NCBI GenBank assembly: GCA_029267445.1
Contig: JAJUIU010000031.1
Coordinates: 1-41,027, forward strand
DNA from: Rhodospirillaceae bacterium
Lineage (GTDB): Bacteria > Pseudomonadota > Alphaproteobacteria > Azospirillales > Azospirillaceae
Direction of reading: 5' to 3'
DNA: 41,027 nt
The notes under the pieces were generated by a model. The model had not been told where the DNA came from and searched no databases. It saw nothing but the letters and a program-made list of their open reading frames with translations. Positions 32,763 to 40,625 of the stretch are shown one piece after another (positions within the stretch are counted from its first letter, which is position 1; every line of letters begins with the position of its first letter). Position numbers and translations under genes: made by a program.

Positions 32763-33316
32763 GCCGCTGTCTCCTTCAAGCGGGCGTTCGCGGCCCAGGC
32801 GAGGCGCGCGGCGACGGCGGATATCGCGGCCAGCCCCAGCATCGCCAGGACGTTCCAGCCTGCCATGGACAGGCCGAGGAAGGACCAGGGGATCTCGTCG
32901 CAGCGGGCGATTGGGGCCGCCTCGAGCTGGCGCAGCAGGTCGTCCACGCTGGTCGCCCCGGCGGCAGGGTTGGCGCAGGCGGTCAGGCCCGTCCACCAGC
33001 CCTGCTCAACGCCGGCGTGGAAGAAGGCGATGCCCGCACCCGCCAGGAAGGCGAGGGCGCCCAGGACCAGGATGACGGCCCGCGCGCCCGGCCGGTCCTT
33101 TACGAACATGCCGGGCATCAGCGCGCCGATGGCGGCGGCATAGGCCCAGCGCTGCCACAGGCACAGCTCGCACGGGGCCAGCCCGCCCCAATGCTGGGAC
33201 GCGAAGGCGACGACCAGGGCGCCCGTGCCGGCGATCACCAGCGCCGCCGGCACCCGGGGGCTTGCCAGCAGGCCGATCGGACCGGCCGTGGGCCGGGAAT
33301 GCGTGACGGCGGTCAT
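32759..33316 (-). CDS. dsbB: Disulfide-bond formation protein B
   Basis: Inner-membrane quinone reductase that re-oxidises DsbA and hence drives disulfide formation in the periplasm. 185 residues with four membrane segments and both redox pairs: Cys49-Glu-Leu-Cys52 after TM1 and Cys114...Cys139 in the second periplasmic loop, as in the family. The ATG at 33316 begins the gene; the frame extends upstream without family similarity. The stop overlaps the coq7 start. The 102 bases upstream separate it from the tRNA gene on the other strand. Confidence 0.94.
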   Translation of the reverse strand: MTAVTHSRPTAGPIGLLASPRVPAALVIAGTGALVVAFASQHWGGLAPCELCLWQRWAYAAAIGALMPGMFVKDRPGARAVILVLGALAFLAGAGIAFFHAGVEQGWWTGLTACANPAAGATSVDDLLRQLEAAPIARCDEIPWSFLGLSMAGWNVLAMLGLAAISAVAARLAWAANARLKETAA

Positions 33317-33418
33317 CCCCCCGATATAAACCCCCCGGCGCCCCAGGCAAAGCGGCGGAAAGCCTTTGACCCGCGACAGGCCGCCGCTATGATCCCCCGC
33401 GCGTCCCCGGACCCCGGT

Positions 33419-33504
33419 GCCCCCGTGGCGAAATGGTAGACGCGGCAGACTCAAAATCTGTTGCCGGCAACGGCGTGTTGGTTCGAGTCCGACCGGGGGC
33501 ACCA
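33419..33504 (+). tRNA. tRNA-Leu, anticodon CAA
   Basis: 86 bases including an encoded CCA. Acceptor GCCCCCG pairs with CGGGGGC, anticodon loop CTCAAAA gives CAA (reads UUG), anticodon stem GCAGA/TCTGT, long class II variable arm, T-arm with GGTTCGAGTCC. No integrase or direct repeat of its 3' end is visible nearby. Confidence 0.97.
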
Positions 33505-33669
33505 TCCACGACGTTCGGTCCATGGCGCCCCCTGGTGGACGGCGCGCGCCCACACGATGCCGGAAGCGCCTGCGCGGTGGACCATGGAAAGGGCGCGGTT
33601 CCACGGCGCCGCGCGGGCCCTATCACCACGGAACGGCGATACTTTGCCGCCTGACCTGTTTCGGCCTGC

Positions 33670-34989
33670 ATGGACCCATACATCGTCGCGCTTGTCGGAT
33701 TCGGCCTGCTGATCCTGCTGGTCGTCTGGCTCCCCATGCTGCTGCAGCGGTTGCCGCTCTCCTTGCCGATCGTCTGCGTGGGCATCGGGTTCCTGCTGTT
33801 CCGCTACGTGTACCCGGCCGACGATCCACACCCGCTGCGCTATCCGGAGATCACCGAACGCCTGACCGAAATGCTGGTCATCGTGGCGCTGATGGGCAGC
33901 GGGCTGAAGCTCGACCGCCCGCTCGGCTGGCGGAACTGGCAGATCACCTGGCGCCTGCTGGGGATCGTGATGCCGCTCAGCATCGCGGCCGTCGCCCTGC
34001 TGGGCTGGTCCCTGATGGGTCTGTCGCTGGCTGCGGCGATCCTGCTCGGCGCCTGTCTCGCGCCGACCGACCCGGTGCTGGCGTCCGACGTGCAAGTCGG
34101 GCCGCCGGGGGCGGGCGAGGAGGACGAGGTGCGCTTCAGCCTGACGTCGGAGGCCGGGCTGAACGACGGTCTCGCCTTCCCCTTCGTTAATCTCGCCGTC
34201 GCGGTCGCGCTGGCGACCGGCGTGGCGGCGCCGCTCGACGCCGAACCCGCCACGGAGCCCGGCCTCACATGGCTTTGGGACTGGTTCGCCGTGGATGTCG
34301 TGTGGAAACTGGCGGCCGGCATCGCCGTGGGCTGGTCCCTGGGGATGCTGCTGGGCTGGCTGACCTTCCGCCTGCCGAAGCGGTCGGCCCTGTCCAGCAC
34401 GGGCGACGGCTTCCTGGCGCTCGGCATGACGGCGCTGTCCTACGGTATCACCGAACTGGTGCACGGATACGGCTTCCTGGCCGTATTCCTGACCGCCGTC
34501 GCGTTCCGCCGGGCGGAGCGGCACCACCACTACCATGAACGCCTGCACGAGTTCGCGGAACAGCTCGAGCGGCTGTTCATGATGCTGGTCCTGGTCCTGT
34601 TCGGAGGCGCCATCGCCCAGGGTCTGCTGGCCCCGCTGACTTGGTGGGACATCGCGGCGGGCCTCGCCTTCCTGTTCCTGATCCGACCGGCCGCCACCTG
34701 GATCGGATTCATCGGCCTGGGGCGCCGCCCGGCGGAGACGCTGGCCGTCGGCTTCTACGGCATCCGGGGCGTGGGCTCGATGTACTACGTCGCCTACGCC
34801 GTCAACGAGGCGCGCTGGACCTTCGAGCAGGGGCCCATCTGGGCCATCGTCGGCTTCATCATCCTGGTGTCGATCGTCATCCACGGCATCACCGTGACCC
34901 CGGTGATGGGCCTGCTGGACCGGCATGTCGCCGCTGGCGACCGGCCGGACGGGACGTCGATGACCAAGCACGATACGGCCGCGGACTAG
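33670..34989 (+). CDS. CPA1-family Na+(K+)/H+ antiporter
   Basis: 439 residues, about twelve membrane segments, inner membrane. Family marks: LLGACLAPTDPVLASDVQVGPPG and TSEAGLNDGLAFPF (the ion-binding ND pair), later FYGIRGVGSMYYVAYAVN. Exchanges monovalent cation for proton, so it takes part in pH or salt homeostasis. It lacks a C-terminal regulatory domain; the tail is a short hydrophilic stretch. No strong ribosome site is visible before ATG 33670. Single-gene unit downstream of the tRNA by 165 bases, a gap with no other gene. Confidence 0.9.
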   Translation: MDPYIVALVGFGLLILLVVWLPMLLQRLPLSLPIVCVGIGFLLFRYVYPADDPHPLRYPEITERLTEMLVIVALMGSGLKLDRPLGWRNWQITWRLLGIVMPLSIAAVALLGWSLMGLSLAAAILLGACLAPTDPVLASDVQVGPPGAGEEDEVRFSLTSEAGLNDGLAFPFVNLAVAVALATGVAAPLDAEPATEPGLTWLWDWFAVDVVWKLAAGIAVGWSLGMLLGWLTFRLPKRSALSSTGDGFLALGMTALSYGITELVHGYGFLAVFLTAVAFRRAERHHHYHERLHEFAEQLERLFMMLVLVLFGGAIAQGLLAPLTWWDIAAGLAFLFLIRPAATWIGFIGLGRRPAETLAVGFYGIRGVGSMYYVAYAVNEARWTFEQGPIWAIVGFIILVSIVIHGITVTPVMGLLDRHVAAGDRPDGTSMTKHDTAAD

Positions 34990-35031
34990 CCTGAAGCGGC
35001 AGCGATGCCTGGTCGCCCCAGGTCGAAGGGG

Positions 35032-35373
35032 TCAGCCGGGAAGCGTGCCCTGGTCCGGCGCGCGGCCATGGTGGCCCATGCCCGCAAGGACCACCCCGCG
35101 CGAAGACGGCGGCCGTGGGTCCCCGCCATCGATGCCGTCCAGGAAATGGCGCACCGGCACGTTCAGGGCTTTGGCGATGCGGGCGAGCTTGCCCACCGGA
35201 ATGGACCCGGCGGCGCGCTCGTATCGCCGCAACTGGCGGAGGTTCAGCCCCGCGGCATGGGCGAGACCAGCCTGAGAAAGACCCACCATCGCCCGCCGGG
35301 AACGGATGCGGGTGGCGACGTGGGCGTCCACCAGCGCCTCCAGCGCGTCTTCCCCCGGTATCTCTGGCGCCAC
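35032..35373 (-). CDS. XRE-family (Cro/cI-type) transcriptional regulator
   Basis: 113 residues. Helix-turn-helix at about 24-80: RIRSRRAMVGLSQAGLAHAAGLNLRQLRRYERAAGSIPVGKLARIAKALNVPVRHFL. The tail is disordered, with Gly/Pro/Arg. Small regulators of this class often bind their own promoter region; the target here is unknown. It lies 32 bases after the MDR gene on the same strand, so it could be the last gene of the catabolic operon at 41027-35406, and converges with the antiporter gene. Confidence 0.85.
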   Translation of the reverse strand: MAPEIPGEDALEALVDAHVATRIRSRRAMVGLSQAGLAHAAGLNLRQLRRYERAAGSIPVGKLARIAKALNVPVRHFLDGIDGGDPRPPSSRGVVLAGMGHHGRAPDQGTLPG

Positions 35374-35405
35374 GCCATGACCTCCGTCGACGGGTGTGGC
35401 GGCGC

Positions 35406-36353
35406 TCAGGGGATGACCATCGCCACCTTGCCGCGGATGTGCCGGCTGTCGAGCTGGGCGTGGACGGCGGCGATGTCCTCCACGCCGACCACGCGCTCCA
35501 GCGTGCTCTTCAGCCAGCCGGCCTCCACCGCCTCGCGCATGCGGTCCAGCGCGTCGGGCACGTTCTCGAACGCCACCTCGCGCAGCTGCACACCGTACTT
35601 GGCCACATTGGCGGCGCGGTGCTCCATCTCCACCTTGTGGCCGCGCTCGACCAGCAGGATGGTGCCGCCGCGCTTCATGCTCTCATAGGTCTTCAGGCTG
35701 GTCTCGCCGCCGACCTGGTCGATGGCGATGTCGCAGTCCTTGACCAGCGCGCTGAAATCCTGGGTCTGGTAGTCCACGACCAGGTCGGGGCCCAGCGCCT
35801 TGCAGTAATCCACGTTGGCGGTGGAGCAGGTGGTGGCGACCCAGCAGCCCGCCTTCTTGGCGAGCTGGATGGCGTAGCTGCCGACACCGCCCGCACCGGC
35901 ATGGATCAGCACCCGCTGGCCGGGCTTCAGCGTCACCATGTCGTGCAGGGCGTAGAAGGCGGTCATGCAGGCCATGGGCATGACGGCCGCCTGCTCGAAG
36001 CTGAGGTTCGACGGCATGCGGCGGATGCCGTCCGCCTTCACGGCGATGTACTGGGCGTAGGCACCCTGGTGCGGCGGCCAGGTCATGCCCCAGACCTTGT
36101 CGCCGATGGCGAGGCTGGACACGCCGTCGCCCTTGCCGACGACGACGCCCGCGAAGTCCGCCCCCGGCACGTAGGGGAACTCCACCTGGTAGAACCAAGT
36201 CAGGTAGCCGCGCCGGATCTTTGCGTCGAAGGGATTGATGCCGCTGGCGCGGATCTCCACCAGCACCTCGTCGGCGGCGGGAACCGGCTTCGGGATGTCC
36301 ATCAGCTCCAGCGCGTCCGGGGCACCGTAGGCTTTGAAGGCGACGGCTTTCAT
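35406..36353 (-). CDS. Zinc-independent MDR NADPH:quinone-type oxidoreductase
   Basis: 315 residues. N-terminal GroES-like domain (MKAVAFKAYGAPDALELMDIPKP ... VPGADFAGVVVGKG) then a Rossmann domain with AGAGGVGSYAIQLAKKAG. The structural-zinc cysteines of classic alcohol dehydrogenases are absent, so it belongs to the quinone-oxidoreductase/zeta-crystallin branch. Substrate unknown. It lies 37 bases after the next MDR gene, same strand: a tandem of distant relatives. Probable last enzyme gene of the operon. Confidence 0.87.
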   Translation of the reverse strand: MKAVAFKAYGAPDALELMDIPKPVPAADEVLVEIRASGINPFDAKIRRGYLTWFYQVEFPYVPGADFAGVVVGKGDGVSSLAIGDKVWGMTWPPHQGAYAQYIAVKADGIRRMPSNLSFEQAAVMPMACMTAFYALHDMVTLKPGQRVLIHAGAGGVGSYAIQLAKKAGCWVATTCSTANVDYCKALGPDLVVDYQTQDFSALVKDCDIAIDQVGGETSLKTYESMKRGGTILLVERGHKVEMEHRAANVAKYGVQLREVAFENVPDALDRMREAVEAGWLKSTLERVVGVEDIAAVHAQLDSRHIRGKVAMVIP

Positions 36354-36390
36354 GGCGAAGCTCCTGTCCCTGCTGTGTTCTTGCCGTGTG

Positions 36391-37395
36391 TCATGGTTCG
36401 ACCCGGACGAGCTGCTTGCCCGGGGGCGGGCTGCGGAACAGCCCGGCGAAGGCGGCGGGGGCGTTCTCCAGCCCCGCGGTGACGTTCTCGAACAGGTCGA
36501 GGCTTCCCTCCCGGTACCAGCCGGCCAGCCGGTCGAGGGCCGCCGGCGCGTCGCCCATGTGGTCGGCCAGAAGGAAGCCCGCCAGCGTGGCGCGGCGGAA
36601 GATGACCGCGTGCGGATTGCCGTAGGGCTTGCGCTCCCCGTAGCCGGAGATGAAGCCCGCCATCACCACGCGCCCGCCCACGGCGATGTTCGCCATGATG
36701 GCGTCGTGGGTGGCCCCGCCCACCGTGTCCAGCGCCGCGTGGATGCCGTCCCGGCAGACGGCCTTCAGTGCGGTCGCGAGGTCCGGTTCCGCCTGCCAGT
36801 CGATGGCGGCGTCGACGCGGAGCCTGTCCTTCAGGAAGGCGATCTGGTCCGCCCCGCCGGCGATGCCGACCACGCGGGCGCCCAGGTTGCGGGCGATCTG
36901 GCAGGCGGCCGAGCCGACGGAGCCGGCGGCGGCGGTGACCACCACCGTCTCCCCCGCCTTCACCCCGGCCTTTGCCGTCAGCGTGAAATACGCGGTCAGG
37001 CCGGAGGGGCCGAGCAGACCCAGGGCGGCACTGGGCGGGGCCGCGTCGGGGTCGAGCTTCCGCGGCGTCTCGGCGGCGGTGTAGAGCGCGTGGTCCTGCC
37101 AGCCGGGATCGCAGACGATCCAGTCGCCCGGCTCCAGGTCCGGCCGCCGGCTCTCCACCACGCGGGCCACGCCGCGCCCGATCATCACGCTGCCCAGCGG
37201 GATCGGCGGCGGGCCGCCCGGCCGGTCGGTCAGCTGCATGCGCGGGAACGGGTCCATGCCCAGCCACACGGTGCGCACCAGCGCCTGCCCGTCCGCCGGG
37301 ACGGGCACCGGGGCCGTCTCCAGCGCGAAATGCTCCGGCCCCGGCAGGTCGGCCGGGTAGGCCTTCACGATGACGCGGCGGTTCGGCTCAGCCAT
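36391..37395 (-). CDS. NADP-dependent MDR oxidoreductase, CurA/PTGR type
   Basis: 334 residues. N-terminus (RRVIVKAYPADLPGPEHFALET) and WLGMDPFPRMQLTDRP match the CurA/leukotriene-B4-dehydrogenase branch of MDR, and VTAAAGSVGSAACQIARNLGARVVGIAGG is the NADP motif. Members reduce the double bond of alpha,beta-unsaturated ketones or aldehydes, which fits ring-cleavage intermediates. Its ATG overlaps the end of the alpha/beta hydrolase by eight bases. Confidence 0.88.
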   Translation of the reverse strand: MAEPNRRVIVKAYPADLPGPEHFALETAPVPVPADGQALVRTVWLGMDPFPRMQLTDRPGGPPPIPLGSVMIGRGVARVVESRRPDLEPGDWIVCDPGWQDHALYTAAETPRKLDPDAAPPSAALGLLGPSGLTAYFTLTAKAGVKAGETVVVTAAAGSVGSAACQIARNLGARVVGIAGGADQIAFLKDRLRVDAAIDWQAEPDLATALKAVCRDGIHAALDTVGGATHDAIMANIAVGGRVVMAGFISGYGERKPYGNPHAVIFRRATLAGFLLADHMGDAPAALDRLAGWYREGSLDLFENVTAGLENAPAAFAGLFRSPPPGKQLVRVEP

Positions 37396-38245
37396 GGGCG
37401 GCGGCCTTCGGCATGTCCCCGGCGGGCCAGTGCCGCGCCAGCCAGCCCAGCAGGGCGGCGTTGAAGGCGTCCGGGTTCTCGATGTTGCTTGCGTGGCCGG
37501 CGTCCGGGATCACCGCGTGGGTGGCGCCGGGGATCGTGTCCGCCATGCCCTTGCCCATTGCGGGCGGGGCGATGGGGTCGTGCTCCCCGTTCAGGACCAG
37601 GGTCGGCACGGTGATCAGGCCGAAGGGGGGGAAGTCGTGGTAGCGGGTGACCGCCTCCAGAGTCTTCAGGTAGCTGCCGGTGCGCAGGGCCGCCAGCGTC
37701 TCCACGATCCGGGCGAAGGCGTCGGGCGGGCAGCCGGGACCGGCGAAGGACTTGGCGATGCCGGGCGCGATGTCGGCCGGGGTCAGCCCATCCTCCAGCA
37801 GCGGCTTGCGCCGGGCGGCGAGGAACGCCTCGATCCTCGCGGGGTCGCGGCTCTGCGCCGTGCCGCCGCTGGTGTCGGCCAGGACGAGGGCGCCGACACG
37901 GTCCGGGTGGCGGCCCCAGAAGTCCAGCGCGATGCGACCGCCCATGCTGAGGCCGAGCAGGCACACCCTGTCGATCCCGTAATGGTCCAGCACCCGCAGC
38001 AGGTCGGCGCTGAAATCGGCGAAGTCCAGCGGCCCCGGATAGTCGTCGCTGAGGCCGTAGCCCCGCGCGTCCCAGGCCATGCCGGTCCAGCCGCCGTCCG
38101 CCAGGGCGCGGAGCTGGCCGGTCCAGTTGATCCGCCCGCCGCCGATCCCGTGCAGGCACAGCACGGGCGCACCCCGGCCGATCCGGTCGACGGCGATGCG
38201 CGGCGCGGGGCCGATATGGGCGGTTTCGACCGGCAAGGCGGTCAC
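37388..38245 (-). CDS. Alpha/beta hydrolase, candidate NicD-role enzyme
   Basis: 285 residues. The GTG start shares bases with the stop of the nicX-like gene (GTGA), so the pair is coupled. Fold marks: VLCLHGIGGG oxyanion region, nucleophile elbow GLSMGG with Ser100, acid in LNGEHDP, His in PDAGHASNIE. In Pseudomonas putida NicD, an alpha/beta hydrolase, deformylates N-formylmaleamate made by NicX; the coupling makes such a role plausible. However this protein is generic in sequence and could act on another product, so I give no symbol. Confidence 0.82.
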   Translation of the reverse strand: MTALPVETAHIGPAPRIAVDRIGRGAPVLCLHGIGGGRINWTGQLRALADGGWTGMAWDARGYGLSDDYPGPLDFADFSADLLRVLDHYGIDRVCLLGLSMGGRIALDFWGRHPDRVGALVLADTSGGTAQSRDPARIEAFLAARRKPLLEDGLTPADIAPGIAKSFAGPGCPPDAFARIVETLAALRTGSYLKTLEAVTRYHDFPPFGLITVPTLVLNGEHDPIAPPAMGKGMADTIPGATHAVIPDAGHASNIENPDAFNAALLGWLARHWPAGDMPKAAAHG

Positions 38246-39300
38246 GCCATCGCCATGTGCAGCTCGCCCACCGGGACGCCGTCCTTCACCACCACCTCGC
38301 CGTCCAGGGTGATGGTGGTGTTCTTCACCGGCAGGTCGAAATGGCCCAGCGTGTAGCGGTTGGCCGACGGGTTGGCGCCGGTGGAATAGAGGAAGTTGCC
38401 GGCGAAGGCCCGCTGCTCCGTCGCGTTGGTGTCCTTCTTGTCGTACATGACCAGCGCCTCCCACCGGGCGTAGGGGTTCATGCCCCAGCCGACGTGGCTC
38501 ACGCCATAGGCGTTGCGGTCGCCCCAGACGGCGAAGTACTCGCGGTGCAGGTCGGCGTCCAGGCCCTTGCCCTCGATCTTGGTGACGAAATCGTCCTCGA
38601 TCACCAGGCGGACCGGCTTCTCCAGGTAGCGCTTGAAGGTCAGGTTCAGGTCGCCCTCGTCCAGCACCAGCACGCCGTTCACGGCCCCCGCCGGCGGGAA
38701 GCAGGAATTGATGCCGCCGGGCCAGCTCGCCAGCTTGCCGGGCTCCCGCACCACGCCGAGGTTGCCGCCCACCCGCGCCCCCTCCATGCGGATGCGCAGG
38801 TCCGTGCCGGCGGCCGAGGTGACCCGCATCTCCTTGCACTTCTGCATCATCTCGCGGCCGATCAGGACCTTCCGGATCAGCTCCTCCCGGGGTTTCAGGC
38901 GCTCCAGCACCTCCGGGTGGTCGTTGCTGACGTAGAGGGAGCGGCTGCCGGAGCCGAGGATCGCCGGGGTCTCCGGCGCGTGCATCAGGCCCTCCACCGT
39001 CAGGTCGGCGATCATGATGCCGCCGGACAGGACCTTCACCACCGGCTCCAGCCCCTGGATGGCATGGGAGGAGCCGGTGGAGCGCACCGGCACCATCTCC
39101 TCTTGCGGCGGGGTCGGCACGATCACGTGGAAGGGCCGGGCCCCCATGCGGAGCAGGGCGAGCTCGGCCAGGTGCACGTTGATCTGCCGGCTCTGGCTTT
39201 CCGACAGGATCGCCACCGGGTCGCCCTTGCGCACGTGGCAGAGCTCGAAGGTGTGGGCGAAGGTGTCGATCCACTTCGCCTCGATCCGGTCCCGCAGCAT
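38242..39300 (-). CDS. NicX-type non-heme iron dioxygenase homologue (2,5-dihydroxypyridine 5,6-dioxygenase family)
   Basis: 352 residues, close to NicX of P. putida (350). The family keeps two His and one Asp that bind Fe(II) (reported as His265, His318, Asp320 in NicX); here GVSHVGWGMNPYARW gives His269 and LGHFDLPVKN gives His320 and Asp322. Also shared are AFAGNFLYSTGAN and LVLDEGDLNL. NicX opens 2,5-dihydroxypyridine to N-formylmaleamate. The family is a branch of M29 aminopeptidase-like folds, so some annotations call these aminopeptidases; the ligands favour the oxygenase. ATG 39300 has GGGGA nine bases upstream. The substrate is not proved: the companion enzymes NicC, NicF and NicE are absent from the window. 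Confidence 0.82.
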   Translation of the reverse strand: MLRDRIEAKWIDTFAHTFELCHVRKGDPVAILSESQSRQINVHLAELALLRMGARPFHVIVPTPPQEEMVPVRSTGSSHAIQGLEPVVKVLSGGIMIADLTVEGLMHAPETPAILGSGSRSLYVSNDHPEVLERLKPREELIRKVLIGREMMQKCKEMRVTSAAGTDLRIRMEGARVGGNLGVVREPGKLASWPGGINSCFPPAGAVNGVLVLDEGDLNLTFKRYLEKPVRLVIEDDFVTKIEGKGLDADLHREYFAVWGDRNAYGVSHVGWGMNPYARWEALVMYDKKDTNATEQRAFAGNFLYSTGANPSANRYTLGHFDLPVKNTTITLDGEVVVKDGVPVGELHMAMA

Positions 39301-39382
39301 GCGACCATTCCCCCGCTTCGTCGTGTCGCCGCCACCATCGCCCCGGCGGTCGGCGCCCAACAAATGCATTGGGATGGGGGGC

Positions 39383-39401
39383 GCATAACGTCGGGTTATG
39401 C
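39383..39401. promoter_or_regulatory. LysR-type dyad before the nicX-like gene
   Basis: GCATAACgtcggGTTATGC has perfect 7-base arms and a 5-base centre and contains T-N11-A (T39386, A39398), the LysR-regulator pattern. It lies 82 bases upstream of the nicX-like ATG in the 130-base gap after the hydratase gene, so this part of the operon may have its own inducible promoter. No lysR gene is in the window. Confidence 0.5.
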
Positions 39402-39430
39402 CGGGGCGGACCGTCAGTCCAGGCGCCCCC

Positions 39431-40174
39431 TCAGGCGATGCGTAGCGTGACACCGCCCAGGGCGCCGAACAGGGCGTCCACCCTCTGTCCGGCCCGCGCG
39501 TTGGCGAAGCACAGGTTGCCGGACGCGACGAGATCGCCGGGCTTGAGCGCCAGCCCGTGGCGGGGCAGGGCGCCGGCCAGCCAGGCGAGTGCCGTCCAGG
39601 GATCGCCCAGCACGGCGGCCCCGGTGCCCTCCATCGCCGTGACGCCGTCCAGCTGGATGGCGGCCGTGACGGACGGCAGGTCCGTGTCCGGCGGAATGGC
39701 GGGGCCGACGACCAGGCCCGCGTTGGCGCCGTTGTCGGCGACGATGGCGAACCCGCCCTCCGCGAACGGGTCGGCGTAGGACGGCTGGTTCACCTCCACC
39801 CCCAGCCGCACGGCGCGCACGCAGGCGCGAAGGGTGTCGGGCGTGGCGCCCGGCGGCGGGGTTTCCGCCATCTCGAACAGGATTTCCGCGTCCAGGGTGA
39901 TCGGCCGCCCGCCGGTGGTCCAGGTGGCCGGGGCCTGCCGGACGGTGCCCGCCAAGACGCGGCCGAAGAAGGGTTCGGGGATGCCCAGCATCCGCTGCCC
40001 CCGCTCCGACGTGGCCCCGATCTTCCAGCCGGCCACGGGGCCGAGGCTTTCGGCGAGATTCGCCGCCACCGCATAGGCCGCCGCGAGATCGCCCGGCTTC
40101 TCCCCCGGTGCCAGCGGACCCAGCGGGGCGGCTCCGCCACGGCGGACGGCGAGCAGGCGGTCGGCGAGGGTCAT
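39431..40174 (-). CDS. 2-keto-4-pentenoate hydratase / oxaloacetate-decarboxylase-family enzyme (MhpD/BphH type)
   Basis: 247 residues. MhpD-type features: AGWKIGATSERGQRMLGIPEPFFGRVLAG, then ITLDAEILFEMAE (metal-binding acids) and PSYADPFAEGGFAIVADNGANAGLVVGP, ending LKPGDLVASGNLCF. The family hydrates 2-oxopent-4-enoate-type products, or decarboxylates 4-oxalocrotonate, in meta-cleavage routes. Its presence beside a NicX homologue is unusual, because the maleamate route needs no such step. ATG 40174. Two stem-loops lie directly upstream. Confidence 0.85.
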   Translation of the reverse strand: MTLADRLLAVRRGGAAPLGPLAPGEKPGDLAAAYAVAANLAESLGPVAGWKIGATSERGQRMLGIPEPFFGRVLAGTVRQAPATWTTGGRPITLDAEILFEMAETPPPGATPDTLRACVRAVRLGVEVNQPSYADPFAEGGFAIVADNGANAGLVVGPAIPPDTDLPSVTAAIQLDGVTAMEGTGAAVLGDPWTALAWLAGALPRHGLALKPGDLVASGNLCFANARAGQRVDALFGALGGVTLRIA

Positions 40175-40197
40175 GGGCGGGCTCCGGAAAGAAAGGC

Positions 40198-40249
40198 GGC
40201 GCCGGCGTTTGCGCGCCGGCGCCGGAGGTAGCGTTTCGGGAGGAAACGC
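40198..40249 (-). terminator. Tandem stem-loops between the YdhR-like and hydratase genes
   Basis: On the minus strand, GCGTTTC-ctccc-GAAACGC (40249-40231) is followed by GGCGCCGGCG-cgcaaa-CGCCGGCGCC (40223-40198) and then GCCTTTCTTTCC. The second stem has 10 perfect GC pairs plus a T-rich tail, so it may stop or attenuate transcription just 24 bases before the hydratase ATG. It could also be an mRNA-stabilising element. Confidence 0.6.
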
Positions 40250-40264
40250 GAGCGGAAAGGAAGC

Positions 40265-40591
40265 TCAGGCGTAGACCGGCTCGCCGTCGACGATCACCTC
40301 GCCGGTGGAGTTGTCGACGATCACGGGCGTGTCGAAGAACAGGATCTCGGGCTCCGCGCCCACCTGCCGTGCGATGATCGGGCGGGCCATGGCGTAGAAC
40401 TCCTCGGCCAGCTTCCGGTCTTCCCAGAGATAGACGCCGTAGCCCACGCGCTTCTCGAAATCGAGGCAGATATACTTGCGGATCACACCCTTGCGGCCCT
40501 TGTAGACCGGGATCGTCTCCTTGATCTCCTCGATCGCCTGTTCGCGGGTCAGGCCCTCGCGCAGCGGGTACTTCGAGAACACGGTGATCAT
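40265..40591 (-). CDS. Small dimeric alpha/beta-barrel protein (YdhR-like)
   Basis: 108 residues. Layout ([66 protein letters not shown]) resembles YdhR and related dimeric alpha/beta-barrel monooxygenase-like proteins. The function of YdhR itself is uncertain. Set between gcdH (34-base gap) and the hydratase, so probably in the same operon. Confidence 0.75.
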   Translation of the reverse strand: MITVFSKYPLREGLTREQAIEEIKETIPVYKGRKGVIRKYICLDFEKRVGYGVYLWEDRKLAEEFYAMARPIIARQVGAEPEILFFDTPVIVDNSTGEVIVDGEPVYA

Positions 40592-40625
40592 CGGACCCTC
40601 CCTGTCTTCTGTTGTCGGTTGCGTC

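Noticed and set aside
33419-33504. tRNA-Leu as an integration site of a mobile element
   Set aside because: No integrase and no direct repeat of the tRNA 3' end found in the window.
38242-39300. M29 aminopeptidase
   Set aside because: Length and the His/His/Asp arrangement match NicX better, though automated annotations may use the peptidase name.
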